From positions 1-12,608 of the forward strand of contig JAOPYS010000054.1 of NCBI GenBank assembly GCA_025964465.1: a stretch of DNA of 12,608 bases. The letters run 5' to 3'. Origin of the DNA: Thermoleophilia bacterium. GTDB taxonomy: Bacteria; Actinomycetota; Thermoleophilia; Gaiellales; SKUG01. Both the position numbers and the translations under genes were made by a program. Every line of letters starts with the position of its first letter. The first letter of the stretch is position 1. The notes under the pieces are model-generated. The model made no database searches and was not told the origin of the DNA. It saw only the letters and a list, made by a program, of their open reading frames with translations. This document shows, piece by piece, positions 6,220-12,608 of the stretch.

Positions 6220-7539
6220 TCAGGCCTGGTTGGTGGTCATGGCACGCATGTTCAGTGCCTCGTCGAGGACCGACTCCTCGACCCCCATCTCGCGTGCGAC
6301 CTCGCGCAGCGTGCGACCGGAGGCATGGGCCTCGGTCACGATCGCCGACGCCTTGTCGTAGCCGATGAAGGGGTTGAGCGCGGTGGCCACCGAGAGGCTG
6401 CCCTCCGCGTAGGTCTCGAGCTGGTCGCGGTTCGCGGTGATGCCGTCGACGCAGTTCACCGCGAACAGGCGCGCGGCGTTCGCGAAGAACTCCAGGCTCT
6501 GCAGCAGGTTGCGTGCGATGAGCGGGATGGCGACGTTCAGCTCGAACGCGGCCTGGATGCCGCCGTGCGTGATGGCGGTGTCGTTGCCGATCACCTGCGC
6601 GGAGACCTGCTGGAGCATCTCCACCATCACCGGGTTGACCTTGCCCGGCATGATCGACGAGCCCTTCTGCAGGCTCGGCAGCTCGATCTCCGCGAGCCCG
6701 GCCCGCGGGCCGGACCCCATGAGGCGGATGTCGTTGGAGAGCTTGATGAAGCTCACCGCGAGCACCTTGAGCGCGCCCGACAGCTCCACGAGCGCGTCAC
6801 GCGAGGCCTGTGCCTCGAACGCGTCGAGCGGCGCCGAGATCGTCAGCCCGCTGCGCTCGGCCAGGCGCTCGCGCACCTTGCCGGCGAACTCGGGGTGGGT
6901 GTTCATGCCCGTGCCGACGGCGGTGCCGCCGAGCGGCACCTGGCCGACGTGCTCGAGCGTGGCCGCGACGCGCTCACGACCGAGGCGCACCTGCGCGGCG
7001 TAGCCGGCGAACTCCTGGCCGAGCGTCACCGGCACGGCGTCCATCATGTGCGTGCGGCCGCTCTTGACCGCGTCCTTGAACTCGGTCGCTTTGGCGGAGA
7101 GCGACGCCTCAAGCGTCGTCAGCGCCGGCAGCAGCTCGTTGGTCGCGACGTCGAGCGCCGCGAGGTGCACGGCGGTCGGGAAGGTGTCGTTGGAGGACTG
7201 GCCCATGTTCACGTGGTCGTTGGCGTGCACGCCCTCGCCCGCGATGCTGGTCAGCACCTCGTTGACGTTCATGTTCGTCGAGGTGCCGGAGCCCGTCTGG
7301 AACACGTCGATCGGGAACTGGTCGTCATGGCGACCGTCCGCGACCTCGTCGGCGGCGGCGGCGATGCGCTCGGCCACCTGCGCGTCGAGCAGGCCGAGGT
7401 CGGCGTTGACGCGCGCGGCGTCACCCTTGATCCGGGCGAGCCAGTGCACGACGCGCGCGGGCACCCGCTCGCCACTCACCGGGAAGTTCTTGACGGCCTT
7501 GTCGGTCTCGCCGCCCCACAGCTGCTGCATGGTGGTCAT
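6220..7539 (-). CDS. fumC: Class II fumarate hydratase
   Basis: This 439-residue protein hydrates fumarate to L-malate in the TCA cycle. It belongs to the fumarase/aspartase superfamily. Conserved segments are DQFPIDVFQTGSGTSTNMNV (73-92), NMGQSSNDTFPTAVH (111-125), SGRTHMMDAVPVTLGQE (160-176, with the His at 164 that helps the catalytic base), and the mobile loop GSSIMPGKVNP (293-303) with the catalytic Ser at 294/295. IMPGKVNP and the following QVIGND favour fumarase over aspartase. The start at 7539 has GAGGAGA closely upstream on the minus strand. The N-terminus is short: the family's usual strand before the LWG motif (DxMGxxxVPAxxLWG) is absent, and LW lies at residues 7-8 instead of about 21-22 as in E. 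coli FumC. No upstream in-frame sequence supplies it. It is followed nine bases later by a lipoprotein gene and is divergent from the ABC exporter. Aspartase cannot be fully excluded from sequence alone. Confidence 0.93.
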   Translation of the reverse strand: MTTMQQLWGGETDKAVKNFPVSGERVPARVVHWLARIKGDAARVNADLGLLDAQVAERIAAAADEVADGRHDDQFPIDVFQTGSGTSTNMNVNEVLTSIAGEGVHANDHVNMGQSSNDTFPTAVHLAALDVATNELLPALTTLEASLSAKATEFKDAVKSGRTHMMDAVPVTLGQEFAGYAAQVRLGRERVAATLEHVGQVPLGGTAVGTGMNTHPEFAGKVRERLAERSGLTISAPLDAFEAQASRDALVELSGALKVLAVSFIKLSNDIRLMGSGPRAGLAEIELPSLQKGSSIMPGKVNPVMVEMLQQVSAQVIGNDTAITHGGIQAAFELNVAIPLIARNLLQSLEFFANAARLFAVNCVDGITANRDQLETYAEGSLSVATALNPFIGYDKASAIVTEAHASGRTLREVAREMGVEESVLDEALNMRAMTTNQA

Positions 7540-7585
7540 GTCTCTCCTCGAGGGAAGGCGCGAAGGCCGCGCCGGGTCGCGCCCG

Positions 7586-7591
7586 ATCCTA
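7586..7591 (-). promoter_or_regulatory. Candidate -10 element (TAGGAT) for fumC
   Basis: On the minus strand the hexamer is TAGGAT, in the same GTAGGATC context as the candidate at 2136-2141. A transcript would begin near 7579, leaving a leader of about 40 bases ending in the GAGGAGA ribosome site. No clear -35 box is seen. Confidence 0.35.
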
Positions 7592-7629
7592 CTCCCGGTC
7601 GCGCGATGGCGGCGCGCGCACCCGTCAGG

Positions 7630-7635
7630 TACGGT
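7630..7635 (+). promoter_or_regulatory. Candidate -10 element (TACGGT) of a leaderless ABC-exporter promoter
   Basis: TACGGT fits the TANNNT pattern and ends six bases before the GTG at 7642, the same geometry as at nadA. No Shine-Dalgarno sequence precedes the GTG. This placement also argues against the in-frame ATG at 7606 as the start. Confidence 0.48.
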
Positions 7636-7641
7636 GGCGCG

Positions 7642-8591
<950 letters not shown>

Positions 8592-8595
<4 letters not shown>

Positions 8596-9362
8596 TGGCC
8601 GACCTGCTCCTGTACCGACGGATGCGCGGCGTGTTCTGGGGGCTGCTCGTCGGCGGCGTGCTCGGCGTCACGACGCTGTTCATGCTCGCGGTGACCGTCC
8701 CGGCGCAGCTCGGGTGGTACGCGGACCAGACCGTGCGCGACCTCGGTGGCCCGGCGTCCGTCGCCGGGGGCGGGTTCAGCATCCTCGCCATCGTCGCGAC
8801 GCTCGCGGTGGTCATCCTCGGCGCGACGGCCGGCTCCGTCGACCACCAGCGCGGCGTGCTGCGCGACCTGGTGCTGGCCGGGCGGTCGCGGCAACGCATC
8901 GTGCTCGGCCGTGTGGCCGGCGCGGCGGTCCTGGCCGCGGTCGTCCTCGCGGTGGGCGCGGCCATCGTGGTGTCGTGCGCGGTGGCGATGCCTCCAGTCG
9001 ACAGCTCGGTGAACTGGGGCCGCATCGCTCACGAGGGGCTCGCGTACGTGCCGACCCTCGGCGCGACGCTGCTGTTCTCGACGGGCGTCGCGCTGCTGGT
9101 CGGCTCGCGCGGCCCTGCGATCGCCATCTACTTCGTCGTGTCACTGCTGATCGACAACGTCCTGCGTTCCCTGCCCACGATCGGCGAGTGGTGGGAGCAC
9201 GTCTCCTACTCCGCTGCCGACAACCAGGTGCACCAGTGGATCCGCACCTCGGGCGAGGAGACGTTCGACCGGTCCGGGTGGCTGGCGCTCGTCGTGCTCG
9301 TGGCGTGGGGCGTGGTGGCCCTGGCAGCCGGGCTGGCCCGCCTGTCGCGCCGCGACCTGTGA
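8592..9362 (+). CDS. ABC-2 type transporter permease
   Basis: This 256-residue membrane protein has about six predicted helices: residues 14-38, 60-80, 108-131, 150-171, 174-192 and 228-250. That is the usual layout for a permease partnering a single BcrA-type ATPase. A cytoplasmic loop between the second and third helices contains DHQRGVLRDLVLAGRSRQRI (85-104), the segment with conserved RG and basic residues that in this family contacts the ATPase. A large outer loop (about 193-226, rich in Trp, Asp and Glu) precedes the last helix. The ATG at 8592 overlaps the ATPase stop as ATGA, so the two are translated together and likely form the complex as a dimer of each subunit; a second ATG at 8595 is also possible. 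The protein ends in the basic tail RLSRRDL. The cargo cannot be told from sequence; lipid, peptide or drug export are all possible. Confidence 0.88.
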
Positions 9363-9367
9363 CGCGG

Positions 9368-9382
9368 CGGCCGTCGCGGCCG
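9368..9382. terminator. GC-rich hairpin after the ABC exporter operon (weak terminator candidate)
   Basis: CGGCCG, three bases, then CGGCCG forms a six-base stem starting five bases after the permease stop. There is no T-tract. In DNA this rich in G and C a stem like this may be chance. Confidence 0.3.
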
Positions 9383-9406
9383 GGAGCGGACGCACGCGGC
9401 GGCCCA

Positions 9407-9448
9407 GGAGGCCACCTCCGCGGAACCGACGCGTCGCGGTGGCCTTCC
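9407..9448. repeat. Imperfect inverted repeat upstream of the zincin gene
   Basis: The arms GGAGGCCACC (9407-9416) and GGTGGCCTTCC (9438-9448) are complementary apart from one bulged base, with an eight-base perfect core (9409-9416 with 9438-9445). The 21-base spacer carries further self-complementary CG-rich sequence. It could terminate the ABC operon or act as a regulator site just upstream of the candidate -10 at 9454-9459. Confidence 0.4.
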
Positions 9449-9453
9449 GTGGT

Positions 9454-9459
9454 GACATT
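9454..9459 (+). promoter_or_regulatory. Possible -10 element (GACATT) before the zincin gene
   Basis: GACATT retains A2 and T6 of the -10 consensus and ends six bases before the ATG at 9466, the same spacing as at nadA and the ABC exporter. The first base is not T, so this is weak on its own. Confidence 0.28.
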
Positions 9460-9465
9460 CGGGTG

Positions 9466-9876
9466 ATGCCTGCCGTCCACACCCACCGCCTGCACGGCGC
9501 CGCGCCCACCGCGCTGCGCGTGACCACCGCCCGGTCCGGTGACCACGCGGCGACCACCGCCGAGCTGCGTACCGCGCGCGCCGCGGTCGCCAAGCTGCCC
9601 GCGGCCGATCGCGCACTCCTGGCGAAGCACGGCCTGCACGTCGAGCTCGTCGGGCGCGCCTCGTTGGGTGACGGCATGCTCGGCGCCACCAACGTCGTGA
9701 AGGTCGACGACGGACCGTGGACGCCCACGTCGATCCGCGTTGCGAGCCACATCCACGGCCGCGGCCCCAGTTCCCTCGCCGAGGTCGTCCAGCACGAGCT
9801 CGGCCACGCCGTCAGCGTGCTGCGCCACCAGGACCGCAGCGAGGACGCCGCCGAGGCCTACGCCCGACGCTGGTAG
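9466..9876 (+). CDS. Small putative zinc metallopeptidase (HELGH zincin)
   Basis: This 136-residue protein carries the zincin motif HELGH at residues 110-114 inside VVQHELGHAVSVLRH. The Glu is the expected catalytic base and the two His the zinc ligands. Twelve to sixteen residues later SEDAAEAYARRW (125-136) supplies E126 or E130 as a possible third ligand; Glu/Ser plus (F/A)-E-A-(Y/F) after HExxH recalls the anthrax lethal factor C-terminal-like (ATLF-like) and related peptidases. Upstream are a helix (about 31-55) and strands (HVELVGR 58-64, then NVVKVDDG 76-83), as in a minimal zincin fold. No signal peptide or membrane helix is seen, which is odd for this group, so it may act inside the cell or be exported another way. 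ATG 9466 is preferred over the in-frame GTGs at 9439 and 9463 because of the -10-like hexamer placement. The protein ends only a few residues after the motif; it could also be an inactive or chaperone-like relative. Confidence 0.72.
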   Translation: MPAVHTHRLHGAAPTALRVTTARSGDHAATTAELRTARAAVAKLPAADRALLAKHGLHVELVGRASLGDGMLGATNVVKVDDGPWTPTSIRVASHIHGRGPSSLAEVVQHELGHAVSVLRHQDRSEDAAEAYARRW

Positions 9877-9900
9877 CCCCGAGGGTCGTCGGCGACGCCG

Positions 9901-10965
9901 TCAGGCGCGCCAGCGGATGACGCACGCCGCGCTCTGGAGACCGCCGCCGTACCCCACCAGGCAGACGAGGTCGCCGTCGGCGAGGCGCCCGGCGCGTGCG
10001 GCCTCGTCGAGCGTGATCGGGATGGACGCGGCGGCCGTGTTGCCGTAGCGGTCGACCGTGATCGCCAGGCGACCCTCGGGCAGCCCCAGCTCGTCGATCG
10101 CGTCCTCGAGCATGCGGCGGTTGGACTGGTGCGGCACGACGAGCGCGAGGTCCGCCGGTGACACCCCCGCGTCGCGGCACGCGCGCCGCACCGCGTCGAC
10201 CATCGCCGGCACCGCGTACGCCCGCACGGCCGGGCCGTCCATCGCGAACGGCGATCCGTGCGGTGTCAGCAGCGCGTCCTTGCCGGCGTGGTCCACGGCG
10301 TAGGCCACCGAGCGCAGCCCCGGCGTCTCCTCCTCGAGCGCGCCGCCGTCCAGCTCGTCGAACGCACCTGACCCGAGCTCCACCCCGGCTGCCTGTGCGG
10401 CCATCACCGCGAGGTCGGCGACCTCCAGCTCCTTGCGCAGCGCGACCGCCCCCGCGCCGTCGCCGAAGAAGATGCGCGTGCCGCGATCCGTCGGGTCGGT
10501 GATGGAGGAGTAGCGCTCGGCGCCGACCACGACCGCCGTGGTCCACGCCTCGCCTGCCGCCAGCATCGAGGCCCCGGCGTGCAGCCCGTAGACGAAGCCC
10601 GAGCAGACCGTGTTCACGTCCATGACGGCGGCATCTGGCCGCAGCCCCAGCTGCGCGTGCACCGCGCTCGCCGTGGCGGGCTGCTGCCAGTCGGGCGTCG
10701 ACGTCGCCAGCACGAGCAGGTCCACATCGTCCACGTGGGCCTGCGCCGCGTCGAGTGCGCGCCGCGCGGCTTGGGTCGCGAGGTTCGCGGTCGTCTCGCC
10801 CTCCGCCGCCCAGCGCCGCTCGTGGATCCCGGTGTGGTCCACGATCCAGGTGTGCGTCGTGTCGAGCCCGGAGTCCACCAGCTCGGCGTTGGTCACCACG
10901 CGCTCGGGCACGTACGAGCCGGTCCCGGCGATCGAGATCGGCGGCCATGTGTCGAAGGAAGTCAC
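9901..10965 (-). CDS. fabH: 3-oxoacyl-ACP synthase III family protein (FabH-type)
   Basis: This 354-residue thiolase-fold enzyme has the FabH catalytic triad: C121 in DVNTVCSGFVYGL, H279 in VVPHQSNRRML and N309 in DRYGNTAAASIP. Other FabH signs are IAGTGSYVPERVVTNAEL (12-29), the TGIHERRWA segment (45-53), GETTANLATQAARRAL (56-71), FFGDGAGAVAL (167-177) and the C-terminal GYGGGLQSA (338-346). FabH condenses an acyl-CoA primer with malonyl-ACP to start fatty-acid chains; relatives in this family also prime polyketides. No fabD, acpP or fabF is adjacent, so this may be a specialised or additional copy. The gene starts at a GTG at 10965, 25 bases after the GNAT stop, without a ribosome site. It is the last gene of the minus-strand run beginning with the reductase at the right edge. 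It converges with the zincin gene across 24 bases. The broad family is sure; the exact substrate is not. Confidence 0.92.
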   Translation of the reverse strand: MTSFDTWPPISIAGTGSYVPERVVTNAELVDSGLDTTHTWIVDHTGIHERRWAAEGETTANLATQAARRALDAAQAHVDDVDLLVLATSTPDWQQPATASAVHAQLGLRPDAAVMDVNTVCSGFVYGLHAGASMLAAGEAWTTAVVVGAERYSSITDPTDRGTRIFFGDGAGAVALRKELEVADLAVMAAQAAGVELGSGAFDELDGGALEEETPGLRSVAYAVDHAGKDALLTPHGSPFAMDGPAVRAYAVPAMVDAVRRACRDAGVSPADLALVVPHQSNRRMLEDAIDELGLPEGRLAITVDRYGNTAAASIPITLDEAARAGRLADGDLVCLVGYGGGLQSAACVIRWRA

Positions 10966-10990
10966 GCGACCGCTCTACCCGCAGCCGCGC

Positions 10991-11431
10991 CTACCCGACC
11001 TCGACCGCGCGCGGGCGTTCCATGATGCGGTCGCTCGGGGTGGTGAAGCCGAACCGGCGGTACAGCTCGTGCGCGTCGAGCGTGCCGAGCAGCCAGCGCA
11101 CCCGACCGCCGTAGCCGGCCCCCTCGATGGTCTCGCGCACCAGGGCGACGCCGAGGCCGCGCCCGCGGTGCGCCTCGAGCACGTACACGTCGGCGAGGTA
11201 GGCGATCGTGTGGAGGTCCGACACCACGCGCGCGAACCCGACCTGCGCGCCGTAGGCGGCGTAGAGGCCGACCACGCGGGTTGCGCTTCGCACCAGCTCG
11301 TCGTTGACGTCGCGGGGCCGACCCGCTGCCCAGTACGACTCCAGTGAGAGGTACGCGTGCACCGCGGCGACGTCGATCCGCTCGGGGTCGTCGTCGAGTT
11401 CGTACCCGGCATCGAGCTGCGTGCAGGTCAT
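10991..11431 (-). CDS. GNAT family N-acetyltransferase
   Basis: This 146-residue protein spans one GNAT domain, which transfers an acetyl group from acetyl-CoA to an amine. The acetyl-CoA pyrophosphate loop is R89-G90-R91-G92-L93-G94 in VLEAHRGRGLGVALVRETIE, following the beta-4 strand IAYLADVYV (76-84). The C-terminal HELYRRFGF (121-129) is the familiar alpha-4/beta-6 element with a Tyr that often serves as general acid. The early SLESYWAAGRP (29-39) matches a common subfamily with this W-x-x-x-R-P start. The substrate is unknown. The ATG at 11431 is chosen because the domain begins just after it and it lies seven bases behind the thyX stop; the frame extends upstream only through thyX. The close spacing suggests cotranscription with thyX, but a link to nucleotide metabolism is not evident. 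Confidence 0.88.
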   Translation of the reverse strand: MTCTQLDAGYELDDDPERIDVAAVHAYLSLESYWAAGRPRDVNDELVRSATRVVGLYAAYGAQVGFARVVSDLHTIAYLADVYVLEAHRGRGLGVALVRETIEGAGYGGRVRWLLGTLDAHELYRRFGFTTPSDRIMERPRAVEVG

Positions 11432-11438
11432 CGACCCG

Positions 11439-12149
11439 TCACGGGCAGACGCGCCCGTTCTCCTCGAACACCTCGAAGGCGACCGGCACGACCTGCTTCG
11501 CCAGCTCCTCCACGGCGACGGCGTAATCACGGATCTCGCGCTGGGCGTGTACGTCGTTCCGCAGCGACAGAAAGTTGAACAGCGCGCGCAGGTTGACCGT
11601 CCACTTCATGCGGCTGTACATGCCGACCGGCAGCACCGTACGTGCGAGTTCCTTGGCGACCCCCTGCTCCAGCATCTGGTGGTAGGCATCGAACGCTGCT
11701 CGCTGCGTCTGCTCGATCAGCTCGATCGTCGAGTCGACGACCGCAGGGTCGGTGATCGGCTCGAAGCTGTACGAGCCCGGCTTGCCGACCTGCTCGCGGA
11801 TGTACTCACGCTCCGGGACGTAGAAGTGATCGGGCATCACGGAATAGCGGCCGCTCTGTTCGTTCGTCGACGAGATCCGGTGCCTGGCCCACTCGCGCAT
11901 CACGAAGATGGGCACCTTCACGTCGAACCGGAACACCACCGACTCCCACGGGCTGCCGTGGCGCTCGCGCATGAGGAAGTTGAGGAGGCCGCGCTCCTTG
12001 GCGGTGAACTCCTCCGACTCCTGGTCGAACGACACGCGCGCGTTGTTGACGATGTGCAGGTCGCTGCCCATCGAGTCCTCGAGGTGGACGTGCCCGTGGT
12101 TGTGGACGGCGATCATCTGGTCGGACGGCGCGAGCGTGGAGGAAGTCAT
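11439..12149 (-). CDS. thyX: Flavin-dependent thymidylate synthase
   Basis: This 236-residue protein is ThyX, which methylates dUMP to dTMP using methylenetetrahydrofolate, FAD and NADPH and, unlike ThyA, releases tetrahydrofolate. The signature RHRx7S is complete: R89-H90-R91 through S99, within RHRISSTNEQSGRYS. Further family features are NNARVSFDQES (35-45), FLMRERHGSPWES (58-70), FDVKVPIFVMREWARH (75-90), PVGMYSRMKWTVNLRALFNFLSLR (bases about 11564-11635; contacts to dUMP and FAD) and the final helix VAVEELAKQVVPVAFEVF. The N-terminal HNHGHVH (16-22) is His-rich but falls where the first strand of other ThyX proteins lies. The start at ATG 12149 has no clear ribosome site; the hexamer CAATGT ends six bases upstream. 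It lies 51 bases after a PTR1/FolM-like reductase and 7 bases before the GNAT gene, all on the minus strand. Confidence 0.97.
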   Translation of the reverse strand: MTSSTLAPSDQMIAVHNHGHVHLEDSMGSDLHIVNNARVSFDQESEEFTAKERGLLNFLMRERHGSPWESVVFRFDVKVPIFVMREWARHRISSTNEQSGRYSVMPDHFYVPEREYIREQVGKPGSYSFEPITDPAVVDSTIELIEQTQRAAFDAYHQMLEQGVAKELARTVLPVGMYSRMKWTVNLRALFNFLSLRNDVHAQREIRDYAVAVEELAKQVVPVAFEVFEENGRVCP

Positions 12150-12155
12150 GCGCTC

Positions 12156-12161
12156 ACATTG
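12156..12161 (-). promoter_or_regulatory. Possible -10 element (CAATGT) before thyX
   Basis: On the minus strand CAATGT keeps A2 and T6 and ends six bases before the thyX ATG, repeating the leaderless spacing seen elsewhere in the window. Alternatively the overlapping TGTGAG is a poor ribosome site and thyX is read from an upstream promoter together with the reductase. Confidence 0.2.
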
Positions 12162-12200
12162 CCCGACGCGCCGGACTCCACGCGTGCGAGGCGCGCGGCG

Positions 12201-12608
12201 TCACAGCACGACGACCTCGCCCGTGCGGGCAGGGTCGTCGGCGAGGGCGAGGATGGTGCGGATCAGCTCGTCCGGGGTGCCGAGGCGGCCGGCGTCGGCC
12301 TCGCGCTGGATGCGGTCGGAGTCCCAGTCGGTCGGCGGCATGATGGTGCCGGGGGAGACGGCGTTCATGCGCACGCCGTCCGCATGGAGCGCGCGGGCAC
12401 CGGAGATGGTGAGCGACTCGAGTGCGGCCTTCGACGCGGCGTGGACCGGGTAGGTCGTCCAGTGCTCGTGGGCCGCGTGGTCGCTGACGTTCACCACGAG
12501 CCCGCGCGCGCGGCGCAGCATCGGCAGCAGCGCGGCGGTGAGCAGGTACGGGGCGCGGGCGTTGACCGCCATCGCGCGACGCCACCCGTCGATGCCGGCG
12601 GACTCCCA
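12201..12608 (-). CDS. Short-chain dehydrogenase/reductase, PTR1/FolM-like, with catalytic Tyr replaced by His (5' partial)
   Basis: The last 135 codons are visible; the Rossmann NAD(P)-binding half is outside the window. Recognisable SDR segments are MAVNARAPYLLTAALLPML (the alpha-4 Asn region), LVVNVSDHAA, YPVHAASKAALESL and RMNAVSPGTIMPP. The layout VNVSD-x12-H-x3-K parallels pteridine reductase PTR1, where a catalytic Asp lies 13 residues before the Tyr of YxxxK. Here that Tyr position is His (CAC at 12441-12443) while the Lys (12429-12431) remains, and another Tyr lies three residues earlier. The protein stops at TGEVVVL, lacking the DGG tail that usually closes the cofactor site. PTR1 and FolM reduce dihydrofolate or dihydropterins with NADPH, which fits the thyX neighbour 51 bases downstream, but activity of this copy is uncertain. 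It could be a divergent SDR with another substrate or a decaying gene. The family assignment is solid; the PTR-like subtype is inference. Confidence 0.82.
   Translation of the reverse strand, partial: WESAGIDGWRRAMAVNARAPYLLTAALLPMLRRARGLVVNVSDHAAHEHWTTYPVHAASKAALESLTISGARALHADGVRMNAVSPGTIMPPTDWDSDRIQREADAGRLGTPDELIRTILALADDPARTGEVVVL

Noticed and set aside
5848..7641. Large N-terminal extension of the ABC ATPase frame upstream of 7642
   Set aside because: The extension runs antisense through fumC and the lipoprotein gene and has no domain character; the conserved ATPase sequence starts just after the GTG at 7642.
9877..9900. Terminator hairpin between the zincin gene and fabH
   Set aside because: Only a four-base stem (GTCG/CGAC) can be drawn in the 24-base gap, too weak to call.
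12154..12585. Minus-strand frame overlapping the SDR gene
   Set aside because: Translation is Arg/Pro/His-rich without SDR motifs; the SDR motifs lie in the frame ending at 12201.

Overview
The window is very GC-rich, with tight gene packing, GTG starts, ATGA stop/start overlaps, LAAC-type lipoproteins and several start codons placed directly behind a -10-like hexamer (leaderless style). Together with a ThyX-type thymidylate synthase and the style of the ABC exporter, this suggests Actinomycetota, possibly a Thermoleophilia/Solirubrobacterales relative. That placement is inference from composition and protein style only. The window contains 14 protein genes (two cut by the window edges) and no recognisable RNA genes, insertion sequences, CRISPR arrays or prophage genes. 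No gene-free stretch exceeds about 105 bases.

Left part (1-3171): de novo NAD synthesis. The 3' end of nadB (L-aspartate oxidase) overlaps nadC (quinolinate phosphoribosyltransferase) by ATGA. A small lipoprotein gene follows on the same strand, then a convergent gene of unknown function. nadA (quinolinate synthase) is divergent from that unknown gene and has its own, apparently leaderless, promoter. All three enzymes taking aspartate to nicotinate mononucleotide are thus present, but nadA is detached from nadBC.

Middle (3271-7539): a large secreted protein with a C-terminal DUF4091-like region and a GH123-like Asp-Glu pair stands alone and ends at a strong hairpin. Facing it on the minus strand are fumC (class II fumarase with a short N-terminus) and, 9 bases behind it, a second lipoprotein.

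Right-middle (7642-9876): a two-gene ABC exporter (ATPase plus six-helix permease, ATGA overlap) is divergent from fumC. It is followed by a small HELGH zinc-metalloprotease-like protein preceded by inverted repeats.

Right end (12608 back to 9901, minus strand): a co-directional run of a PTR1/FolM-like short-chain reductase (cut by the window edge), thyX, a GNAT acetyltransferase and a FabH-type ketoacyl synthase. The reductase and thyX suggest a folate/thymidylate pairing, but the reductase has His where the catalytic Tyr should be and lacks the usual C-terminal tail.

Most of the window is housekeeping metabolism. I see no convincing new multi-gene system. The points most worth checking are the altered reductase next to thyX, the small zincin, the orphan DUF4091/GH123-like secreted protein, and the recurring leaderless promoter geometry.
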